NCBI RefSeq assembly: GCF_900167455.1 | Contig: NZ_FUWJ01000001.1 | Coordinates: forward strand, 1,302,001 to 1,366,000 | Source of the DNA: Enhydrobacter aerosaccus | GTDB lineage: Bacteria; Pseudomonadota; Alphaproteobacteria; Reyranellales; Reyranellaceae | Length of the DNA stretch: 64,000 bases | Direction of reading: 5' to 3' | In this document: piece after piece, positions 58,653 through 64,000 of the stretch | Numbering within the stretch: the stretch's first letter is position 1 | Layout of the letters: every line of letters begins with the position of its first letter | The notes under the pieces: generated by a model | Databases searched by the model: none | What the model was told of the DNA's origin: nothing | Seen by the model: the letters and a program-made list of their open reading frames with translations, nothing else | Translations under genes and position numbers: made by a program

Positions 58653-59819
58653 TCAGCTCCTCGGCAACTCGACCGTCGCGATCGCCTGCGCCGCAATGCC
58701 TTCGCGTCGTCCCGTGAATCCGAGCCCCTCGGTCGTGGTTGCCTTCACGCTTACGCGGTCGGGAACAACGCCGGCGATCTTGGCGATGCTCGATACCATT
58801 GCCTCACGGTGCGGGCCGACACGGGGCGCTTCACACACCACGGTAAGATCGAGGTGCACGATGCGCCCGCCTTGCGCTGCCAGAAGATCGACGGCATGGC
58901 GGAGAAACCGGTCGGAGGAGACGCCTCGCCATTGAGGGTCGGAAGGCGGGAAGTGCTTTCCGATGTCACCCGCCGCTATCGTGCCGAGGATGGCATCGGT
59001 CAGGGCGTGCAGGGCAACATCGGCATCCGAGTGACCGGCCAGTGCCTGGCTGTGCGGAATGGCAACGCCTCCAAGCATCACAGCGCTTCCTGATGCGAAG
59101 CCATGGACATCAAAGCCGAGCGCCGTTCTCGTCTCCATCACCGAACTCCGGTCCAGGTCGTCGCTGGTCGTAATCTTGCGATTGTCGTCGCTTCCCGCCA
59201 CCATCACCACCTTCAATCCTGCCCGTTCCGCGACAGCCGCGTCGTCGGTGAGGGCGGTTCCTTCGTTCTCCGCAAGTGTGGCGGCGGCCCGGTGCGCAGC
59301 GAGCAACGGTTCAAAGCGGAAAATCTGCGGCGTCTGCGCCCGCCACAGATTGGCCCGAGGCACGGTCTCGATCACTCTGCCATCGCGGTCGGCGCGTTTG
59401 AGTGTATCGGCCAAGGGGACGCCCAGCACGGCGCCATCGACGCCCTTTGCTGCGGCCGCGGCCAGACAGCCGGCGATATCTGCCGGCCGCACGAAAGGCC
59501 GCGCTCCATCATGGATGGCAACGAAGTCGGGGGCTTCCCGCGCCAAGGCTTCCAGGCCGTTCAAAACCGACTGCTGCCGGCTCGCCCCGCCGTGAATGGG
59601 AAGAGCGAGGCCAAGCCCCTGGACGGCCGCGTCGTAAAGCGACTCGTCGCCGGCGGCTATCACCACCCGAAGAGCATTGATTTGGGCGGTAGCCTGGTAG
59701 GCGAGAAGGGTATGGCGCAGGATGGGGAATCCGTTAAGGAGCGCATACTGCTTGGGCAGCGGTCCTCCGAAGCGGCTTCCCCGGCCGGCGGCCACGATAA
59801 GGGCTGTACAGGTCGTCAC
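58653..59819 (-). CDS. ispDF: Bifunctional IspD/IspF (MEP pathway)
   Basis: A 388-residue fusion with cytidylyltransferase IspD (about 1-225; VAAGRGSRFGGPLPKQY) and 2-C-methyl-D-erythritol 2,4-cyclodiphosphate synthase IspF (about 230-388; GFDVHGF and GHSDADVALHALTDA with metal ligands). It performs two non-adjacent steps of isoprenoid synthesis. Such fusions are common in alphaproteobacteria. It is divergent from dusB, 123 bp apart. Confidence 0.97.
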   Translation of the reverse strand: MTTCTALIVAAGRGSRFGGPLPKQYALLNGFPILRHTLLAYQATAQINALRVVIAAGDESLYDAAVQGLGLALPIHGGASRQQSVLNGLEALAREAPDFVAIHDGARPFVRPADIAGCLAAAAAKGVDGAVLGVPLADTLKRADRDGRVIETVPRANLWRAQTPQIFRFEPLLAAHRAAATLAENEGTALTDDAAVAERAGLKVVMVAGSDDNRKITTSDDLDRSSVMETRTALGFDVHGFASGSAVMLGGVAIPHSQALAGHSDADVALHALTDAILGTIAAGDIGKHFPPSDPQWRGVSSDRFLRHAVDLLAAQGGRIVHLDLTVVCEAPRVGPHREAMVSSIAKIAGVVPDRVSVKATTTEGLGFTGRREGIAAQAIATVELPRS

Positions 59820-59903
59820 TGCCCTTAAATAACATCGACTTAGCAGGGGCGCACTTCCGGCCCTTGCGCTACCCGGTTCGACCCGTTAATGGTGGCTTAA
59901 TAA

Positions 59904-59930
59904 TTGTGCAGTGCACAAGTTGCCTATAAT
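59904..59930 (+). promoter_or_regulatory. dusB-ntrBC promoter with overlapping palindrome
   Basis: A perfect TATAAT -10 is at 59925-59930, 12 bp before the ATG. TTGTGC (59904-59909) could be the -35 with a short 15-bp spacer. TTGTGC-AGT-GCACAA (59904-59918) is an exact inverted repeat covering that -35. A regulator bound here would block RNA polymerase. Confidence 0.6.
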
Positions 59931-59942
59931 CTGATCAAAGAA

Positions 59943-60950
59943 ATGGCTCATCAACCGCGTCTCCGTCCCGTCGATATCGGTCCCGTTCGAATTGAGGATC
60001 CGGTCATCTTGGCCCCCATGTCCGGGGTCAGCGACATGCCCTTCCGCCGGATGGTGAAGCGGGGCGGTGCCGGCTTGGTCGTCTCCGAAATGATCGCCTC
60101 GGCGGCCATGGTCCGCGAGAACCGGAAGACCCTCCTGATGGCCAAGAATTCTCCGGAAGAGTTCCCGATGTCGGTTCAACTCGCCGGCTGTGAGCCCGAG
60201 GTCATGGCGGAAGCGGCCAAGCTCAACGAAGATCGCGGCGCCGCCATCATCGACATCAATTTCGGCTGCCCCGTGAAGAAGGTCGTGAACGGTCACGCCG
60301 GCTCGTCCTTGATGCGGGACGAGGTCCATGCCGCGAAGATCCTCGAAGCAACGGCGAAGGCCGTAAGCCTCCCGGTAACGCTGAAGATGCGGACAGGTTG
60401 GGATTCCTCCAACCGCAATGCGCCTCGGCTCGCACGCATTGCCGAGGAATGCGGGATCAAGATGCTGACCGTCCATGGGCGGACCCGGTGCCAGTTCTAC
60501 GACGGCCATGCCGACTGGGGATTTGTTCGCGACGTGAAGGCGGCCACGAGCCTGCCGGTCATCGTGAACGGTGACATCAATTCACTCGACGATGTCGATC
60601 GGGCTCTCGATGAGTCCGGTGCCGACGGCGTGATGATCGGACGCGGCGCCTATGGCCGGCCGTGGTTTCTCCATCAGGCAATCCATTATCTGCGGACAGG
60701 CGAGCGGCTGCCGGATCCGTCGCTGGCCGAGCAGTATGCCGCGGTGCGGGCCCATTTCGAGTCCATGTTGGAGCATTACGGGGCGGAGACTGGGGTACGC
60801 ATGGCACGCAAGCATCTTGGCTGGTATTCGAAGGGGCTGCCGGCATCGGCCGAGTTCCGGGCGGCGGTCAATCGCGAGAGTGAGGCATCGAAGGTACGCG
60901 CCTTGCTCGCGGCCTTCTTCCTGCCGGCCGTTGAACGGCAGGCAGCATGA
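59943..60950 (+). CDS. dusB: tRNA-dihydrouridine synthase DusB (NifR3)
   Basis: A 335-residue flavoenzyme that reduces uridine to dihydrouridine in t[15 protein letters not shown] at the start, [10 protein letters not shown] with the catalytic Cys, and GRTRCQFY and GIMIGRGA-like ([12 protein letters not shown]) segments are present. ATG at 59943 suits the family; a TTG at 59904 is inside the promoter. It begins the dusB-ntrB-ntrC operon; the ntrB start overlaps its stop (ATGA). This nifR3-ntrBC order is a known alphaproteobacterial arrangement. Confidence 0.96.
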   Translation: MAHQPRLRPVDIGPVRIEDPVILAPMSGVSDMPFRRMVKRGGAGLVVSEMIASAAMVRENRKTLLMAKNSPEEFPMSVQLAGCEPEVMAEAAKLNEDRGAAIIDINFGCPVKKVVNGHAGSSLMRDEVHAAKILEATAKAVSLPVTLKMRTGWDSSNRNAPRLARIAEECGIKMLTVHGRTRCQFYDGHADWGFVRDVKAATSLPVIVNGDINSLDDVDRALDESGADGVMIGRGAYGRPWFLHQAIHYLRTGERLPDPSLAEQYAAVRAHFESMLEHYGAETGVRMARKHLGWYSKGLPASAEFRAAVNRESEASKVRALLAAFFLPAVERQAA

Positions 60951-62065
60951 CCATGGCCGTTCGGCCCCTCAAGCGCTCCGATCTTCTGAGCGATCAATTT
61001 TCCAGTGCGATTCTCGACTCGCTCTCCGAAGCAGTGGTGGTCGTCGACAGTGCCGGCATGATTCATTTCGCGAACTTGTCGGCCGAACAGTTTTTCGGTG
61101 TCGGACGGGCGCGCCTCGTCGGGCACCCGCTGAGCGAATTCATTCCCGAGGATACGCCGCTTTTCTCCCTTCTCGACCAGGTTCTGACGACCGGTGGTGC
61201 CGTGGCGGAGAACGGCGTGACCCTGCATTCGCCCCGTATCGGCAATCACTTCTGCGCCCTTCGGCTTGCCCCGATCGTGGAGCGGGATGGGCTCGTTTCG
61301 ATCTCGCTGGTGGAACAGTCGATTGCCCGCAACATCGATCGGCAGATGTCCCACCGCAGCGCCGCTCGCTCCGTCAGTGCGCTGGCCGCGATGCTGGCGC
61401 ATGAGGTGAAGAATCCTTTGTCCGGCATACGGGGCGCGGCGCAGTTGCTCGAGCAGTCGGTCTCGGACGGAGAACGGGAACTGACGAACCTGATCTGCGA
61501 AGAGACCGACCGCATCGTTGCCCTGGTCGACCGCATGGAGGCCTTTGCCGATGGGCGTCCGATCGATCGTGGGCCGCTCAACATCCATCAGGTCCTCAAT
61601 CACGTCCGCCGCCTGTCGCAGAATGGCTTCGGCAAGAATGTCCGCTTCGTCGAGACCTACGATCCATCCTTGCCCGACGTGTTCGGCGATCGCGATCAGC
61701 TGATCCAGGTCTTCCTCAATCTGGTGAAGAACGCCTGCGAAGCGCCGGGCGAGGGCGAACGTGAGATCGAGCTCTCGACCGCTTACCGGCACGGCCTGCG
61801 GCTCGCGGTGCCCGGTCAGCAGGCGCGTGTGAATCTGCCGCTGGTGGTTTCGGTTCGCGACAACGGCGGCGGCGTTCCTGAGGAAATTCGCGGACATCTG
61901 TTCGATGCCTTCGTGACCAATAAGCCGACCGGAACCGGACTGGGACTCGCACTGGTTGCCAAGATCATCAACGATCATGGCGGGGCCATCGAATATGACA
62001 GCGAGCCCGGCCGAACGACATTCAGAGTCATGTTGCCCCTGCAGTCACCTCAAGCCCAGATATGA
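60947..62065 (+). CDS. ntrB: Nitrogen-regulation sensor kinase NtrB
   Basis: A 372-residue cytoplasmic histidine kinase with an N-terminal PAS domain (about 20-125), a HisKA domain with His152 in [10 protein letters not shown] and an ATPase domain ([29 protein letters not shown]). It phosphorylates NtrC when nitrogen is low and is switched off by PII. It overlaps dusB and ntrC by 4 bp each (ATGA), so translation is coupled. Confidence 0.97.
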   Translation: MTMAVRPLKRSDLLSDQFSSAILDSLSEAVVVVDSAGMIHFANLSAEQFFGVGRARLVGHPLSEFIPEDTPLFSLLDQVLTTGGAVAENGVTLHSPRIGNHFCALRLAPIVERDGLVSISLVEQSIARNIDRQMSHRSAARSVSALAAMLAHEVKNPLSGIRGAAQLLEQSVSDGERELTNLICEETDRIVALVDRMEAFADGRPIDRGPLNIHQVLNHVRRLSQNGFGKNVRFVETYDPSLPDVFGDRDQLIQVFLNLVKNACEAPGEGEREIELSTAYRHGLRLAVPGQQARVNLPLVVSVRDNGGGVPEEIRGHLFDAFVTNKPTGTGLGLALVAKIINDHGGAIEYDSEPGRTTFRVMLPLQSPQAQI

Positions 62066-63540
62066 GTACCGGTACAACCATTCTCGTCGCCGATGACGAT
62101 CGCGCCATTCGAACTGTCCTTCATCAGGCGTTGGGCCGGCAGGGGCATACCGTACGAAGCACCGGTGCGGCGGCGACGCTGTGGCAGTGGGTGCAGGAAG
62201 GCGAGGGGCAGTTGGTTATCACCGACGTGGTGATGCCCGACGAAAACGGCCTCGATCTCGTGCCACGGATCCGCAAGCTGCGTCCCGACCTGCGCATCAT
62301 CGTCATGAGCGCCCAGTCGACGTTGCTGACGGCCGTGCGCGCCGCGGAGCGCGGTGCGTTCGAGTACCTGCCTAAGCCGTTTGACCTCAACGAGCTCGTT
62401 TCGGTCGTCAACCGCGCGCTATCGGCGCCAGCGGCATCGATCACCCGCACGGCGCAGCCGGTCGAGGAAGGCGAGCGCCTACCCCTGATCGGGCGGTCGC
62501 CGGCGATGCAGGAAATCTATCGGGCGCTTGCCCGTCTCATGGCGACAGATCTTACGGTCATGGTCACCGGCGAGTCGGGCACCGGCAAGGAACTGGTGGC
62601 GCGCGCCCTGCATGATTACGGCAAGCGCCGCAAGGGGCCCTTCGTGGCGCTCAATATGGCAGCTATTCCGCGCGAGCTGATCGAGAGCGAGCTGTTCGGC
62701 CATGAACGTGGTGCTTTCACCGGAGCGGTCCAGCGCTCGGCCGGCAAGTTCGAGCAAGCAGCGGGCGGTACGCTGTTCCTCGACGAGATCGGCGATATGC
62801 CGCCGGAAGCGCAGACCAGGCTCCTCCGCGTGTTGCAGGAGGGTGAATACACCACGGTCGGCGGCCGGACACCGATCAAGGCGAATGTCCGCATCGTGGC
62901 TGCCACCCATCGTGATTTGCGGCGTCTTATTCAACAGGGCCTCTTCCGCGAGGATCTGTTCTACCGGTTGAACGTCGTGCCGATCCGCCTTCCGCCGCTG
63001 CGCGAGCGGCTGGATGACATTCCGGAACTCGTCAATCATTTCCTTCGGACGGCCACCGTCGACGGTCTGCCGACCAAGGTTCTGTCGCCGGATGCGATGA
63101 CTCGACTGCGCCAGCATCGCTGGCCCGGCAACGTGCGCGAATTGGAGAATCTCGTTCGCCGGCTGTCGGCGCTCTATTCCGAGGAAGTCATTGGCCTCGA
63201 GACGATCGAGAACGAGCTTGCCGATGCCATCCTGGCACCGGAAGCGGACGCGCCCAGCGGTTCGGTGACATCGACCGATGCCACCCTGGCCGACGCCGTG
63301 GATCGCCATCTGCAGGCCATGTTCGCCGAACATGGTGACCGGCTGCCGCCCGATGGCATCTATGATCGCGTCATCTCCGAGGTCGAGCGACCCTTGCTGT
63401 CTCTGGCGCTGGGGGCAACCCGCGGGAACCAGTTGCGCGCAGCCCGTCTTCTGGGGCTCAATCGCAACACGTTGCGCAAGAAGATCAAGGACCTCGACGT
63501 TCCGGTGGTTCGCACACCTCAGGTCCGCCGAGGCGGGTGA
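62062..63540 (+). CDS. ntrC: Nitrogen-regulation response regulator NtrC
   Basis: A 492-residue sigma-54 activator: receiver domain (about 1-120, phospho-acceptor Asp55 in [10 protein letters not shown]), AAA+ domain (about 145-380) with Walker A GESGTGKE and the sigma-54-contacting GAFTGA loop, and a C-terminal Fis-type helix-turn-helix ([20 protein letters not shown]). It activates nitrogen-assimilation genes. It is coupled to ntrB and followed within 5 bp by ntrY. Confidence 0.97.
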   Translation: MSTGTTILVADDDRAIRTVLHQALGRQGHTVRSTGAAATLWQWVQEGEGQLVITDVVMPDENGLDLVPRIRKLRPDLRIIVMSAQSTLLTAVRAAERGAFEYLPKPFDLNELVSVVNRALSAPAASITRTAQPVEEGERLPLIGRSPAMQEIYRALARLMATDLTVMVTGESGTGKELVARALHDYGKRRKGPFVALNMAAIPRELIESELFGHERGAFTGAVQRSAGKFEQAAGGTLFLDEIGDMPPEAQTRLLRVLQEGEYTTVGGRTPIKANVRIVAATHRDLRRLIQQGLFREDLFYRLNVVPIRLPPLRERLDDIPELVNHFLRTATVDGLPTKVLSPDAMTRLRQHRWPGNVRELENLVRRLSALYSEEVIGLETIENELADAILAPEADAPSGSVTSTDATLADAVDRHLQAMFAEHGDRLPPDGIYDRVISEVERPLLSLALGATRGNQLRAARLLGLNRNTLRKKIKDLDVPVVRTPQVRRGG

Positions 63541-63545
63541 CGTTG

Positions 63546-64000
63546 GTGACAGCTTCGCTGGGCGTTTCACGCTTTAGCGAGAGAATGAACGCGATCGGTC
63601 GTGCTCTTACCGGCCGCGTCGCCGCCATTTCGCTCGCGACGATTGCCATCGCCGCCGGCACGGCCACCTATGGCTGGCTTGCCGGTTTTGCGCCGGCCAG
63701 TTTCAGCACAACCGGCTGGATGACGGGCCTGCTGGTGGCCGACCTCGTGGTTGCCACGGCGCTCGTTGCCGTCCTGGCCGGGCGGCTGACGCAGCTCTGG
63801 CTCGATCGCCGGCGCGGTGCGGCGGGATCGCGCCTGCATATGAGGCTGGTCCTCGTTTGCAGTGTTTTCACTGTGACGCCGACGCTGGTCGTCACCATCA
63901 TCTTGTCGCTGCTTGTCATCAATCTTACCGACTTCGTCGTAAAGCCGTCCCAGGCCGCCTATGAGACGGCGCGCGCCATAGGCGAGCCCGTCAGACGAGC
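63546..64000 (+). CDS. ntrY: Nitrogen-regulation sensor kinase NtrY, N-terminal part (runs off window)
   Basis: The frame from GTG 63546 is open to the window end. It shows membrane helices (about residues 18-45, 52-75 and 96-118) and a PTLVVTIILSLLVINL segment like that of NtrY before the periplasmic sensor. ATG at 63585 is an alternative start with GCGAGAGA before it. NtrY with NtrX, expected next, forms a second nitrogen/redox two-component pair. The kinase part is outside the window, so the call rests on position and the N-terminal pattern. Confidence 0.8.
   Translation, partial: MTASLGVSRFSERMNAIGRALTGRVAAISLATIAIAAGTATYGWLAGFAPASFSTTGWMTGLLVADLVVATALVAVLAGRLTQLWLDRRRGAAGSRLHMRLVLVCSVFTVTPTLVVTIILSLLVINLTDFVVKPSQAAYETARAIGEPVRR

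Overview
The window looks like a chromosomal segment of a high-GC alphaproteobacterium, probably near Rhodospirillales/Hyphomicrobiales. A Reyranella-like organism is my guess from protein flavour and is not proven. The evidence is a pyruvate dehydrogenase cluster with a lipoyl domain on E1-beta, an ispDF fusion, a LexA with GTTC-N7-GTTC operators, the dusB-ntrB-ntrC-ntrY order, and gene order very close to the conserved rhizobial stretch fabZ...gltA-gltX-comEC-lexA-moeA-moaC-trpC-trpD...ppiD-tpiA-secG-pyrG-eno-ftsB-pdhABC-lpd-lipA-coq10-cinA-ispDF-dusB-ntrBC-ntrY. I see no rRNA, tRNA, CRISPR array, phage gene or insertion sequence.

Layout. 1-5 kb: end of fabZ, a glyoxalase I, a small membrane protein, gltA, an EamA transporter and gltX (the last four genes leftward). 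5-17 kb: comEC, an orphan peptide-type binding protein, a YeiH exporter with its LysR regulator, lexA with two operator-like sites, a divergent methyltransferase, moeA-moaC-trpC-trpD as one overlapping operon, a copper-chaperone-like protein, and trpG with a textbook terminator. 17.1-39.4 kb: a block of accessory metabolism that separates trpG from trpE. It holds a ClC channel with CBS domains, a PatZ-type protein acetyltransferase, a YibQ deacetylase, a cytoplasmic-looking gamma-glutamyltransferase, a frameshifted amidase, an HpcH/HpaI aldolase, a MocR regulator divergent from a PNPOx-like flavoprotein, an FAD oxidoreductase, a hydrolase, and an acyl-CoA cluster (two acyl-CoA dehydrogenases, aldo/keto reductase, TauD dioxygenase, BadH-like dehydrogenase, crotonase-like protein).

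39.4-64 kb: back to the conserved backbone. trpE follows ppiD; tpiA, secG, pyrG, two exported proteins and eno follow; then a short accessory patch (monooxygenase-like protein, AraC regulator, AlaX editing enzyme), ftsB, the complete pyruvate dehydrogenase operon with its lipoate synthase, coq10, cinA, ispDF, and the dusB-ntrB-ntrC-ntrY nitrogen-control operon, which runs off the right edge.

The pdh genes, gltA, eno and tpiA supply and burn acetyl-CoA. lipA makes the lipoyl cofactor used by the pdh proteins encoded just before it. The accessory block adds acyl-CoA and amide/glutathione catabolism. The most interesting unexplained signals are at the DNA level: the paired LexA-like sites, an 11-bp perfect inverted repeat abutting the yeiH start codon, interleaved hairpins and a repeated hairpin in front of consecutive acyl-CoA-cluster genes, a palindrome cluster upstream of the crotonase gene, and palindromes sitting on the inferred dusB and pdhA promoters. 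LPS genes (lpxA, lpxB, kdsA) are absent from two positions where the conserved neighbourhood normally carries them.
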